The notes under the pieces were generated by a model. That model worked only from the letters and a program-made list of their open reading frames with translations. It ran no database searches and was not told the origin of the DNA. Shown here piece by piece: positions 14,441-23,073 of a DNA stretch of 64,000 nucleotides (positions are counted from its first letter, which is position 1; each line of letters opens with the position of its first letter). The stretch is taken from assembly GCA_963665925.1 (NCBI GenBank), contig OY762511.1:2232001-2296000 (forward strand). Reading direction: 5' to 3'. A program made the position numbers and the translations under genes. The DNA comes from G963665925 sp963665925. Its GTDB lineage: Bacteria; Bacillota; Clostridia; Peptostreptococcales; Acidaminobacteraceae.

Positions 14441-16231
14441 ATGGATTTTTATAGATCACATGTCCTAGTCTGTGGCGGTACTGGATGTACGTCTTCAGGC
14501 TCACTGGATATTGAAGCTAAATTTGCAGAAGAGCTTGCAAAGCATAATCTGGAAAGTGAAGTAAAAGTTGTACGTACAGGCTGCTTCGGTCTTTGTGAAG
14601 CTGGTCCTATCGTAATCATCTACCCAGAAGGTTCATTCTACAGCCGTGTATCTGCTGATGATATCGCGCGCATCACTGAAGAACACCTTCTAAAGGGTCG
14701 TATCGTAACAGATCTTCTTTATGCAGAATCTGTTAAAGAAGACGAGATTCAGTCAATCGACGAGGTTGGATTCTACAAGAAGCAACAGCGTATTGCGCTT
14801 CGTAACTGTGGTGTAATCAACCCTGAGCAAATTGACGAATACATCGCAATGGATGGTTACAGAGCTCTTGGTAAGGCACTTACTGAAATGTCAAGAGAAG
14901 ATGTAATCGACGAAATGAAAAAATCAGGTCTTCGTGGCCGTGGTGGCGGTGGTTTCCCAACTGGTCTGAAATGGCAGTTTACTTACCAGGCTGAAGGCGA
15001 CCAAAAGTACGTTGCATGTAATGCCGATGAGGGTGACCCAGGTGCATTCATGGACCGTTCTGTTCTTGAAGGTGACCCACATGCACTAATCGAAGCTATG
15101 GCAATTGCTGCTTACGCTGTTGGTGCTGATCGTGGTTACGTATATATCCGTGCTGAGTACCCAATCGCTGTACACAGACTTGAGATTGCTATCGAGCAAG
15201 CTAAAGAGTACGGCCTGCTAGGCGATGACATTTTCGGAACTGGATTCAATTTCGATCTTGAAATCCGTCTGGGTGCTGGCGCATTCGTATGTGGTGAGGA
15301 AACAGCGCTTATCGCTTCAATCGAAGGCGAAAGAGGTATGCCTCGTCCACGTCCTCCGTTCCCTGCACAAAAGGGTATCTGGGGCAAACCAACACTTCTG
15401 AACAACGTTGAAACTTATGCTAACGTTGCTCAAATCATTCTGAACGGTGCTGAGTGGTATGCTGGCATCGGTACAGAAAAATCAAAAGGTACTAAAGTAT
15501 TTGCACTGGGCGGCAAAATCAACAATACTGGTCTTCTTGAAATCCCAATGGGTACAACGCTACGTGAAGTTATCTTCGAAGTTGGCGGCGGTATTCCAAA
15601 CGGTAAGAAGTTCAAAGCTGTACAGACTGGCGGTCCATCAGGTGGTTGTCTGATTGATGAGCATCTTGATACGCCAATCGATTACGATAACCTTGTATCA
15701 CTTGGCTCTATGATGGGTTCTGGTGGTATGATCGTAATGGATGAAGACAACTGTATGGTTGACGTTGCGCGCTTCTTCCTTGACTTTACTGTTGATGAGT
15801 CTTGTGGTAAGTGTACACCTTGTCGTGAAGGTACAAAGCGTATGCTTGAAATGCTGAACAAAATCTGTGAAGGCAAAGGCACACTAGAAGATATCGATAA
15901 GCTAGAGTCCCTATGCTACTCAATCAAGGATTCAGCACTTTGCGGTCTTGGACAAACAGCTCCAAACCCTGTACTTTCTACACTGAAGCACTTCAAAGAC
16001 GAGTACATCGCGCACGTTGTTGACAAGAAATGTCCAGCTGGCGTTTGTACAGATCTGCTTCAAATCGTTATCGGTGACGGTTGTATCGGTTGTACAGCTT
16101 GTACACGTGTATGTCCAGTTGACGCGATTGTTGGTGAGAGAAAACAGCCTCACGTAATCGATCAGGACAAGTGTATCAAGTGTGGTGCTTGTATCGACAA
16201 GTGTCCAGTAAAAGTTATCGTTAAACAGTAA
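14441..16231 (+). CDS. hydB: NuoF-like flavin subunit of NAD-linked [FeFe] hydrogenase (HydB)
   Basis: A 596-residue subunit that binds NAD(H), FMN and several Fe-S clusters and is thought to be the bifurcation site. In order: an N-terminal thioredoxin-like [2Fe-2S] domain with Cys11, Cys16, Cys48 and Cys52; the NuoF core with the NADH/FMN motif GRGGGGFPTG (166-175); an SLBB segment; the [4Fe-4S] motif SCGKCTPCREGT near 453; and a C-terminal 2[4Fe-4S] ferredoxin (CIGCTACTRVCP, CIKCGACIDKCP). This domain order is the one of the HydB family. Start with GAGGAGG upstream. Strong codon bias as in its neighbours. Confidence 0.95.
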   Translation: MDFYRSHVLVCGGTGCTSSGSLDIEAKFAEELAKHNLESEVKVVRTGCFGLCEAGPIVIIYPEGSFYSRVSADDIARITEEHLLKGRIVTDLLYAESVKEDEIQSIDEVGFYKKQQRIALRNCGVINPEQIDEYIAMDGYRALGKALTEMSREDVIDEMKKSGLRGRGGGGFPTGLKWQFTYQAEGDQKYVACNADEGDPGAFMDRSVLEGDPHALIEAMAIAAYAVGADRGYVYIRAEYPIAVHRLEIAIEQAKEYGLLGDDIFGTGFNFDLEIRLGAGAFVCGEETALIASIEGERGMPRPRPPFPAQKGIWGKPTLLNNVETYANVAQIILNGAEWYAGIGTEKSKGTKVFALGGKINNTGLLEIPMGTTLREVIFEVGGGIPNGKKFKAVQTGGPSGGCLIDEHLDTPIDYDNLVSLGSMMGSGGMIVMDEDNCMVDVARFFLDFTVDESCGKCTPCREGTKRMLEMLNKICEGKGTLEDIDKLESLCYSIKDSALCGLGQTAPNPVLSTLKHFKDEYIAHVVDKKCPAGVCTDLLQIVIGDGCIGCTACTRVCPVDAIVGERKQPHVIDQDKCIKCGACIDKCPVKVIVKQ

Positions 16232-16257
16232 TTTGTAAAGGGAAGAGGTGTAATACA

Positions 16258-18012
16258 GTGGAAATGGTAAAGCTGACTATGAACGGCATGGAAATGGAAG
16301 TGCCGTCAAACTATACAGTACTGGAAGCAGCTCGTGAAGCTGGTATCCATATTCCAACACTATGCTACCTGAAAGATCTTAACGAAGTGGGCGCTTGCCG
16401 TGTCTGTGTCGTTGAAGTTGAAGGTGCTCGTACACTTCAGGCATCATGTGTGCTGCCTGTACGTGAAGGCATGGTTGTTAAAACTAATACGAAGCGTGTT
16501 CGTGAGTCTCAAAAGACAACAACTGAACTGCTTCTTGCTAACCACAATAGAGAGTGTCTGACTTGTGCTCGTAACAAGAACTGTGAACTTCAAAGCCTTT
16601 CTGAAGAGCTGGGAATTGAAGAAGTAACATTTGAAGGCGCTAAGCGTGAAGCAAAGATTGACAACAAGTCATTCTCAATCATTCGTGACGCAAGCAAGTG
16701 TATCCTTTGTGGTCGCTGTGTTGCTGCATGTAAGAAATCTCAAGGTCTTGGTATCCTAGACTTCCAAAACAGAGGTTTCGAAACTACAGTAGGTCCAGCA
16801 TTTGACGTTTCTATGGCAGATGCACCATGTATCTACTGCGGTCAGTGTATGATCGTATGTCCAGTTGCTGCACTTCGCGAGAAGTCTGACATCGAGCGCG
16901 TTTGGGATGCAATCGAAAACCCAGATGTACATGTTGTTGCTCAAACTGCACCTGCTGTTCGTGCTGGCCTTGGTGAAGAATTCGGTCTTCCAATCGGTAC
17001 ACGTGTTACTGGTAAAATGGTTGCAGCAATCCGTCGTCTTGGCGTAGACAAGGTTTACGACACTGACTTCTCTGCTGACCTTACAATCATGGAAGAGGGT
17101 ACCGAGCTTCTGAACAGAATTAAGAACGGCGGCAAATTGCCAATGATCACTTCTTGTTCTCCAGGCTGGGTACGTCATGCGGAATTCAACTACCCTGATT
17201 TCCTTGAAAACCTATCTACATGTAAGTCTCCACAGCAGATGTTTGGTGCTGTAGCTAAGACTTACTACGCAGAAAAGCACGGTGTTGATCCTTCGAAAAT
17301 CTTCGTAGTATCATTCATGCCTTGTACATCTAAGAAGACTGAGTCTGCTCGTGAAGAAATGAACGATTCAGGCTACCGTGATGTAGATGCGGTAATCACA
17401 ACTCGTGAGCTTGGCAAGATGATCAAGCAAGCGCGTCTTGATTTCAACCAACTTCCAGACGAGAAGTACGACCAAGACTTCCTAGGCGAGTACACTGGTG
17501 CTGGCGTAATCTTCGGTGCTACTGGCGGCGTTATGGAAGCTGCACTTCGTACAGTTGCTGACGTTCTGACAGGTCAAGACCTACAAGACATCGAGTACGA
17601 TGCTGTACGTGGTATTGAAGGTATCAAGGAAGCTACAGTTACAATCGGCGAGCTTGATGTTAAGGTTGCTGTTGCGCACTCTACTGCAGAAGCATCTAAG
17701 CTTCTTGATATGGTAAGAGCAGGCGAAAAAGATTACCACTTTATCGAGATCATGGGCTGTTCAGGCGGCTGTGTATGCGGCGGTGGCCAGCCACAGGTTC
17801 CATCACAAATCCTGAACACGGGTATCGATGTTCGTGTTGAGCGTGCTAAGGCACTTTACGAAGAGGATACAGTAATGCCTCTGAGAAAGTCTCACCAGAA
17901 TCCACAGATCCAAAAGATCTACGAAGATTTCTTCGGCGAGCCAAACAGCCACAAGGCACACGACCTTCTACACACGCATTACCATGCGCGTGAGAAGTTC
18001 GAAATTAAGTAA
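16258..18012 (+). CDS. hydA: [FeFe]-hydrogenase catalytic subunit HydA (group A, NAD-linked type)
   Basis: A 584-residue H2-evolving subunit. In order: [2Fe-2S] domain (Cys36, 47, 50, 64), a His-Cys3 [4Fe-4S] segment (His96, Cys100, 103, 109), a 2[4Fe-4S] ferredoxin (Cys148-158 and 191-201), and the H-cluster domain. H-cluster motifs are TSCSPGW (298-304), MPCTSKKTE (354-362) and EIMGCSGGCVCGGGQP near 496. In L1 the residue before Pro is Ser301, where the textbook motif TSCCP has Cys; I believe TSCSP is common in this subfamily. The start is GTG 16258, 7 bases after AGAGGTG; ATG 16264 is the alternative. Maturases hydEFG are not in the window. Confidence 0.96.
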   Translation: MEMVKLTMNGMEMEVPSNYTVLEAAREAGIHIPTLCYLKDLNEVGACRVCVVEVEGARTLQASCVLPVREGMVVKTNTKRVRESQKTTTELLLANHNRECLTCARNKNCELQSLSEELGIEEVTFEGAKREAKIDNKSFSIIRDASKCILCGRCVAACKKSQGLGILDFQNRGFETTVGPAFDVSMADAPCIYCGQCMIVCPVAALREKSDIERVWDAIENPDVHVVAQTAPAVRAGLGEEFGLPIGTRVTGKMVAAIRRLGVDKVYDTDFSADLTIMEEGTELLNRIKNGGKLPMITSCSPGWVRHAEFNYPDFLENLSTCKSPQQMFGAVAKTYYAEKHGVDPSKIFVVSFMPCTSKKTESAREEMNDSGYRDVDAVITTRELGKMIKQARLDFNQLPDEKYDQDFLGEYTGAGVIFGATGGVMEAALRTVADVLTGQDLQDIEYDAVRGIEGIKEATVTIGELDVKVAVAHSTAEASKLLDMVRAGEKDYHFIEIMGCSGGCVCGGGQPQVPSQILNTGIDVRVERAKALYEEDTVMPLRKSHQNPQIQKIYEDFFGEPNSHKAHDLLHTHYHAREKFEIK

Positions 18013-18069
18013 GAACGCTCATAGATCAAGCGATAATGCCCTGACCGGCAAAATAACAGAACATAATGA

Positions 18070-18110
18070 GAGCGTTGCAGAAGACTCAGGTCTTTTGCAG
18101 CGCTCTTTCT
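18070..18110 (+). terminator. Intrinsic terminator of the hydrogenase operon
   Basis: A 16-position stem, 18070-18085 with 18090-18105 (two G:T pairs), a short loop, then TTTCT. Confidence 0.85.
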
Positions 18111-18188
18111 AGTATCGTGATATCCCTATGCAATATTTACAGAAAATGTTATAGTAGAGTGTGACTACGAAGAAATGGAGATTTGTAA

Positions 18189-18950
18189 ATGACTATAGGA
18201 ATATTGGGAATTGTTTTGGCCTGTATAGCAGGCTTTTTTGGCGCCATGGTAGATGCGATCGTCGGCGGTGGCGGTCTTATAACAACACCAGCCCTGCTTG
18301 CTATTGGAATGCCGACGCACCTGGCGCTCGGAACCAATAAGTTTGCATCAGCGATGGGGACCATATCCAGTTCCTATCACTTTTATAAGAGTGGAAACGT
18401 AAATTTCAAAATGCTCAAGTATCTGTTGCCTTTTTCACTTGTCGGATCTGCACTGGGTGTTCTTGCAGTTCTTGCAATCGAGCCGGATTTTTTAAGGGTA
18501 CTCATTATAGTGCTGGTCATTTTTATCGGAGCCTATACTTTCTTTAAGAAGGATCTTGGACTGCATGACCACTTTGCGGGTATAGATAAAAGAAAAATTG
18601 GGCTAGGAATAGCTTTGGCGCTGATTCTTGGTTTCTATGACGGTTTTTTTGGACCGGGTACGGGATCCTTTCTGATTTTTGGACTCATACATATATTTGG
18701 ATATGATTTTAAAAAGGCATCGGCAAATTCTAAGCTGATGAACCTGTTGAGTAATTTTACAGCCTTTGTACTTTTTCTTATCAACAAAAAAATTCTGTTT
18801 GCAGTAGCCATACCAATGAGCATATCTATGATTATTGGTGCAAGGGTTGGCGCAAGGCTGGCCATCACGAAGGGAGCCACCTTCATCAAGCCTGTATTTG
18901 TTATTGTATCCTTCTCACTGGTTGCGAAAATGGTGATGGATCTGCTTTAG
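18189..18950 (+). CDS. TauE/SafE (TSUP) family transporter
   Basis: A 253-residue polytopic membrane protein with about eight hydrophobic segments and the paired family signatures: GAMVDAIVGGGGLITTPALL near residue 20 and the second-half GFYDGFFGPGTGS near 143. The family exports or imports small organosulfur compounds, sulfite or organic acids, and the substrate cannot be told here. GGAG lies before the ATG. It follows the hydrogenase terminator and precedes tmk by 66 bases. No link with the hydrogenase is evident beyond proximity. Confidence 0.88.
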   Translation: MTIGILGIVLACIAGFFGAMVDAIVGGGGLITTPALLAIGMPTHLALGTNKFASAMGTISSSYHFYKSGNVNFKMLKYLLPFSLVGSALGVLAVLAIEPDFLRVLIIVLVIFIGAYTFFKKDLGLHDHFAGIDKRKIGLGIALALILGFYDGFFGPGTGSFLIFGLIHIFGYDFKKASANSKLMNLLSNFTAFVLFLINKKILFAVAIPMSISMIIGARVGARLAITKGATFIKPVFVIVSFSLVAKMVMDLL

Positions 18951-19016
18951 GAGAGATGGGGGCACTGATGGCTGTTGCGAAGAAACATGTACAAAAACTG
19001 GAAGGAGTATTGAAAC

Positions 19017-19661
19017 GTGAAAAGAAAAATGCCTGTGATTTCAATTGAAGGTGGAGACGGTACGGGTAAGACGACTGCACTTGAAAAACTGATATCCTAT
19101 TTAAATACAAGAAATATCGATTTTATGGTGACGCGGGAGCCTGGTGGTGTGCGGATCGCTGAACTCATTAGGGAGGTCATTCATAATCCTGATCACACGG
19201 AAATGGATGCTAAGACGGAAGCGCTTCTATATGCGGCGGCACGCAGGCAGCATCTTGTTGAAAAGGTGATTCCAGCAGTTGAAGCTGGCAAGCTCGTCAT
19301 TTTTGACCGCTATGTGGACTCATCGATGGTGTATCAGGGCTATGTGCGCGGGCTTGGTGTAGAGTCTGTCTATGAGATGAACCGGTTTGCCACAGAGGAT
19401 TTCATGCCGGACAAGACCCTGCTCTTTGATTTGGATCCTATTGTGGGTCAGGAGAGAATCAGAACATCCGGTGAGCGCGAAATCAACAGGCTTGACAATG
19501 AAGGACTTGCTTTTCATAAGAAGGTGCGCGAAGGATATCTCATGCTGGCTGAAGCGCATTCAGAGAGAATCGTATGTATTGATGCCTCGGGAACGGAGGA
19601 CGCGGTGTTTGAAATCGTGCTTGAGACCGTTCAGAAGCTTATCGATAGTTGGGAAAAGTAA
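19017..19661 (+). CDS. tmk: Thymidylate kinase
   Basis: A 214-residue kinase converting dTMP to dTDP in DNA precursor synthesis. P-loop EGGDGTGKTT lies at residues 10-19, followed by TREPGG (DR/EPGG nucleotide-binding motif), FDRYVDSSMVYQG (DRY signature) and a lid segment with RTSGERE. The start is GTG 19017, with AAGGAG 9 bases upstream; ATG 19029 lies too far from it. The lack of partner genes such as holB nearby is unusual for Firmicutes but not telling. A strong terminator follows directly. Confidence 0.95.
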   Translation: MKRKMPVISIEGGDGTGKTTALEKLISYLNTRNIDFMVTREPGGVRIAELIREVIHNPDHTEMDAKTEALLYAAARRQHLVEKVIPAVEAGKLVIFDRYVDSSMVYQGYVRGLGVESVYEMNRFATEDFMPDKTLLFDLDPIVGQERIRTSGEREINRLDNEGLAFHKKVREGYLMLAEAHSERIVCIDASGTEDAVFEIVLETVQKLIDSWEK

Positions 19662-19678
19662 ATATTGATCAATTTATC

Positions 19679-19719
19679 ATAAAACTCAAGGCCTTTACGC
19701 CTTGAGTTTTATAAATTTT
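19679..19719 (+). terminator. Intrinsic terminator of tmk
   Basis: Perfect 14-bp stem, 19679-19692 with 19699-19712, followed by AAATTTTT. Its A-rich left side also allows termination from the opposite strand. Confidence 0.85.
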
Positions 19720-19798
19720 TACAGTTTGGTAAGTCGAAACTGCATCATTTGGGTATACATATCATATACCTGTATGTGAATAATTAGGAGGAGAGACT

Positions 19799-21970
19799 AT
19801 GAGTGTAAAGCACAAATTAATCCTATCATCCATAATATCCATATTAATGGTGGGTGTAGTTGGCATTGTATCTAGCCTGTATATTGCGAACACGCTTAAG
19901 AGTGCCCTTGTAGATGTGGAGGATTTCGGCATTCAGTCAAGCACTCTGGTGCTCAATGCCGATCGTGATTATTATCAGGCTGTAGACGCACTGCATCAGA
20001 TGCTCAACCTGGATCCAAGCAGCGAAGAGTATGCTGGTGCCAAGGCGAGCTTTGAGGAAAACACAGCGCAGGCTTATGATAGGACCAATGAGTCCATTGA
20101 TTTGGTCATGACTTATTTGGAAGCTGAAGATGCGCGCAGCGAAGAGGTACAGGCGTTTGTAACTTACAAGACAGAGTTTGATGCGGCGTTTAAAGCGTGG
20201 CGTAGTGATGTGGACGCAAAAATTGAGACCTACGAGCAAGACAATGGCTTTATTGACCTTCCGGGTGCAAGCTATTTTGAAAATGCTCGAAATGCCGTAG
20301 ATGCAATTGGAGAGATGATTGATGGTCTATCTGAGTCTGCCAATTATAGTGCTGTAAAGGCAGGTATGGAGAGCATCTCCCTGGTGCTGAACGCAGATCG
20401 TGATTACTATCAGGCGATAGCGGCACTTCAGAATATGCTGAAGAAGGACCCGAGAACAGATGGCTTCCGCTCGGATATGGAAAGCTATGAAGAAAATGCG
20501 GATCAGGCAAGAACACGAACACTTGAAGGTGCGACGAAGTACCTTGACCTCATGCGCGTTCAAAGTCCTGAAAGTATGAAAATTGAGGAAATGGACAAGC
20601 AGATTGAAAGCTTTACAGAAAACTATGCAAGCTGGAAACAGGAAGCCGACAGGTATATCGCGCAATATGTAAGCCAGGTTGGATTCATTGAGTTTGCAGG
20701 ACAGGTGCATTTTGACGAGTCGCGGAATATCATTGATCAGATTGGCGAGAAAATTGGAATCATAATCGATCAGGCTGTTCAGGAACACACTGAAAAAGTT
20801 GAGTACATGCAGTGGGTTCAGGAAATCTTCATTGCTATAGTTGTTCTTGGTAGCGTCGGGGTAGTCTATAGAATCAGTTCAAGTATTTCAGGCGGAATTT
20901 CTGAAATCTCAGATCTCGTCAAGGCTTTGGCAGCAGGGAATCTGGATGTTCATGTAAAAGAGTCATATAAGCGCCGCAAGGATGAAATCGGAAGCCTCAG
21001 CAGAGACTTCGACAAAATGGTCCATGACCTGACAGCGCTCATAAGCGATGTCGTTGGTATCAGCACAAGAGTCCTTGAGAGCTTTAATAAGATGAACAAG
21101 GACATATCCTATATTTCGAGTTCAAGCCAAGAAATCACCATTTCTGTGACGGAAATGGCAGAAGGTGCGACGTCACAGTCTCAAGAGGCTGTGAGCATAC
21201 TGGAAACCACCACACACCTTTCCGCACAAATAGAAGGTGTTGACCAGAGCGCAGGCAGTCTGGTCATGTCGGCGAATCGTGTGAAGGAAAAGAATCAGCT
21301 TGGTGTGAATGCCATGCTGGAGCTTGAACGTCGTTTTGAACAAAACACCAGCGAAAACGCCGTCCTGGGCAGAAAGGTCATAGACTTGACTGGAAAATCG
21401 GAATCCATCAATGAGATCGTTGATACCATTCAGAACATATCTGAGCAGACCAACCTGCTTGCTCTTAATGCAGCCATCGAGGCGGCTCGGGCAGGAGAGC
21501 AGGGGCGTGGGTTTGCGGTTGTTGCTGATGAAGTGAGAGTGTTGGCGGAGCAATCCAAAAATGCAAGTCAGGAAATTCAAAGCATTATTCAGGAAATCAT
21601 CTTCGTCATTGATGAAGCTAAAGACTCCATGTCAAAGGTGGATACAATCAATCGCGAGGCAAATGAAAACATGCGCAACACCAAGGAATCGTTTGACGAA
21701 ATCATCAGCTACAATGATTCCATGATAGACAACATTGCCAGTCTGACAGATGCGATAAATGAAATGAGTATCCTCAAAGATACGGTGCTCGGTGCGGTAG
21801 AACACATTTCCGCCATATCGGAGGAATCGGCGGCATCTACCGAGGAAGTCAATGCAAGTGTGGATGAGCAGGACTCCAAGCTAAAAGATGTGGTCAGTGT
21901 ATTTGAGAAGACAGTTACAAGTATTGAGCATCTGAAGGCGTCCACAGAACGGTTTAGGTTTAAAGCTTAG
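19799..21970 (+). CDS. Methyl-accepting chemotaxis protein with tandem-duplicated helical sensor
   Basis: A 723-residue chemoreceptor. TM1 is at about 8-30, an extracellular sensor spans about 31-338, TM2 is at about 341-358, then HAMP (about 360-415) and the MCP signalling domain with the hairpin tip EQTNLLALNAAIEAARAGEQ. The sensor holds two copies of a helical module of about 130 residues: LVLNADRDYYQA at 50-61 and again at 195-206, with matching ends (GFIDLPGASYF / GFIEFAGQVHF). The ligand is unknown. GGAGGAG precedes the ATG. Monocistronic with its own terminator; cytoplasmic che genes are not in the window. Confidence 0.93.
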   Translation: MSVKHKLILSSIISILMVGVVGIVSSLYIANTLKSALVDVEDFGIQSSTLVLNADRDYYQAVDALHQMLNLDPSSEEYAGAKASFEENTAQAYDRTNESIDLVMTYLEAEDARSEEVQAFVTYKTEFDAAFKAWRSDVDAKIETYEQDNGFIDLPGASYFENARNAVDAIGEMIDGLSESANYSAVKAGMESISLVLNADRDYYQAIAALQNMLKKDPRTDGFRSDMESYEENADQARTRTLEGATKYLDLMRVQSPESMKIEEMDKQIESFTENYASWKQEADRYIAQYVSQVGFIEFAGQVHFDESRNIIDQIGEKIGIIIDQAVQEHTEKVEYMQWVQEIFIAIVVLGSVGVVYRISSSISGGISEISDLVKALAAGNLDVHVKESYKRRKDEIGSLSRDFDKMVHDLTALISDVVGISTRVLESFNKMNKDISYISSSSQEITISVTEMAEGATSQSQEAVSILETTTHLSAQIEGVDQSAGSLVMSANRVKEKNQLGVNAMLELERRFEQNTSENAVLGRKVIDLTGKSESINEIVDTIQNISEQTNLLALNAAIEAARAGEQGRGFAVVADEVRVLAEQSKNASQEIQSIIQEIIFVIDEAKDSMSKVDTINREANENMRNTKESFDEIISYNDSMIDNIASLTDAINEMSILKDTVLGAVEHISAISEESAASTEEVNASVDEQDSKLKDVVSVFEKTVTSIEHLKASTERFRFKA

Positions 21971-21995
21971 AGTATTGGATAAAAAGACGGTATGG

Positions 21996-22030
21996 AGCAG
22001 CTGCGTGAGACATTCATGCAGCTGCTTTTT
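21996..22030 (+). terminator. Intrinsic terminator of the chemoreceptor gene
   Basis: Stem AGCAGCTGC (21996-22004) / GCAGCTGCT (22018-22026) followed by TTTTAT. Confidence 0.85.
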
Positions 22031-22126
22031 ATAGTAAAAAACACCTGGGCAGAGACAGAATGAAGCGGGAAATAAAATTTGCCTAAATGTCTTAAAGAAA
22101 TGTCGAATAGAAGCGACATCAAATTG

Positions 22127-22140
22127 TTTTGTGGTATAAT
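22127..22140 (+). promoter_or_regulatory. Candidate extended -10 promoter of the HydS-like module
   Basis: TATAAT at 22135-22140 preceded by TG at 22130-22131 and again TGG. The -35 region is poor (GCGACA at 22113-22118, 16-base spacing). It lies 85 bases before the first gene of the seven-gene run. Confidence 0.45.
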
Positions 22141-22224
22141 GAGATGGTAGAATTGTGAAAATTATAACCAATTTTGAGTGATGAAACAGATTAGAGAAAC
22201 TGATAGAATAAGAGGGAGGTACGC

Positions 22225-22572
22225 ATGATTATCCGTAAAATTGCAGACCTGATTGAAGGCGAAGTGATTATCGGTCATGAGTATCTGGAGCGGGATGTTA
22301 AAGCGGCGTTTGGGTCGGATCTAATGAGTGATGTTTTGGCATATGTGAGTGATGAGACGGTATTGCTTACCGGACTTACGAATCATCAGGTGGTGAGAAC
22401 TGCAGAAATGCTGGATCTCAAGGCTATTATATTCGTCAGAGGGAAGTATCCTTCTGAAGATGTCGTAACACTTGCCAAAGAACACAAAATCGTTTTAATC
22501 GCAACAAAGCACACGCTTTATACCGCATCTGGAATACTTTACTGTAACGGGCTGCAAGGTATAAGCAAGTAA
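22225..22572 (+). CDS. DRTGG-domain protein (first of two)
   Basis: A 115-residue stand-alone DRTGG domain, a small alpha/beta module otherwise found in phosphotransacetylase Pta and CBS-DRTGG proteins, with a presumed ligand-binding or regulatory role. Pattern features are LTGLTNHQVVRTAEMLDLKAIIFVRG in pieces (hydrophobic strand, helix, strand) and a C-terminal VLIATKHTLYTASGIL. GGGAGG precedes the ATG. It opens a run of seven tightly packed genes (22225-26142) around a HydS-like hydrogenase. In Clostridia such DRTGG genes frequently sit with HydS and hydABC, which suggests a signalling role in H2 or redox control; no biochemical role is known to me. Confidence 0.8.
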   Translation: MIIRKIADLIEGEVIIGHEYLERDVKAAFGSDLMSDVLAYVSDETVLLTGLTNHQVVRTAEMLDLKAIIFVRGKYPSEDVVTLAKEHKIVLIATKHTLYTASGILYCNGLQGISK

Positions 22573-22582
22573 GGGGAAGAAA

Positions 22583-23032
22583 ATGGAGCAGGCATTTGTA
22601 AAGAACGATGTCGATGCTGCAATGAAGCTTGAATATGACATCGAGCAAGATGATTTTTCTAGAGCGGGGGAAGCCTCTAGCAAAATTAAAAAGTTATTGA
22701 AACAATTGGGAATTGACTCAGGTATTATCCGGAAGATTGCCATTGCAAGTTATGAGGCAGAAATCAATGTGGTCATTCATTCAAACGGCGGGAAAATCAC
22801 AGTCTTTGTAAAATCTGACTGCATAGAGGTTTTCGTTGAGGATGAAGGTCCCGGTATTGAAAACATTGAACTTGCGATGACAGAAGGATTTTCAACTGCA
22901 ACAAGCGCAATACGTGAGCTTGGTTTTGGAGCGGGCATGGGCCTTCCGAACATGAAACGCTGCAGCGATGGATTTGCTATCGATTCAAAACCGGGTGAAT
23001 ACACAAGACTTAAAATGGTCTGGAACTTGTAG
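22583..23032 (+). CDS. RsbW-like ATP-binding protein (HATPase, anti-sigma/serine-kinase type)
   Basis: A 149-residue GHKL ATPase. The N box is EAEINVVIHS (about 54-63), the G1 box is DEGPGI (about 89-94) and the G2 box is GFGAGMGLPNMKR (about 113-125). There is no His dimerisation domain, so it resembles anti-sigma factor or serine-kinase proteins such as RsbW and SpoIIAB rather than a sensor kinase. It begins 10 bases after the first DRTGG gene. A partner sigma factor or anti-anti-sigma (STAS) protein is not present in the window. Together with HydS-like and PHP proteins it forms a putative phospho-signalling relay; the target is unknown. Confidence 0.82.
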   Translation: MEQAFVKNDVDAAMKLEYDIEQDDFSRAGEASSKIKKLLKQLGIDSGIIRKIAIASYEAEINVVIHSNGGKITVFVKSDCIEVFVEDEGPGIENIELAMTEGFSTATSAIRELGFGAGMGLPNMKRCSDGFAIDSKPGEYTRLKMVWNL

Positions 23033-23073
23033 ACTTTGTGACTATTATGACAAAGTAATCGGGGGAGCAATAG

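Noticed and set aside
18956..19051. Short frame (about 30 codons) between the TSUP gene and tmk, overlapping the tmk start
   Set aside because: The possible ribosome site is too close to the first ATG, there is no recognisable product, and most of it overlaps tmk in another frame.
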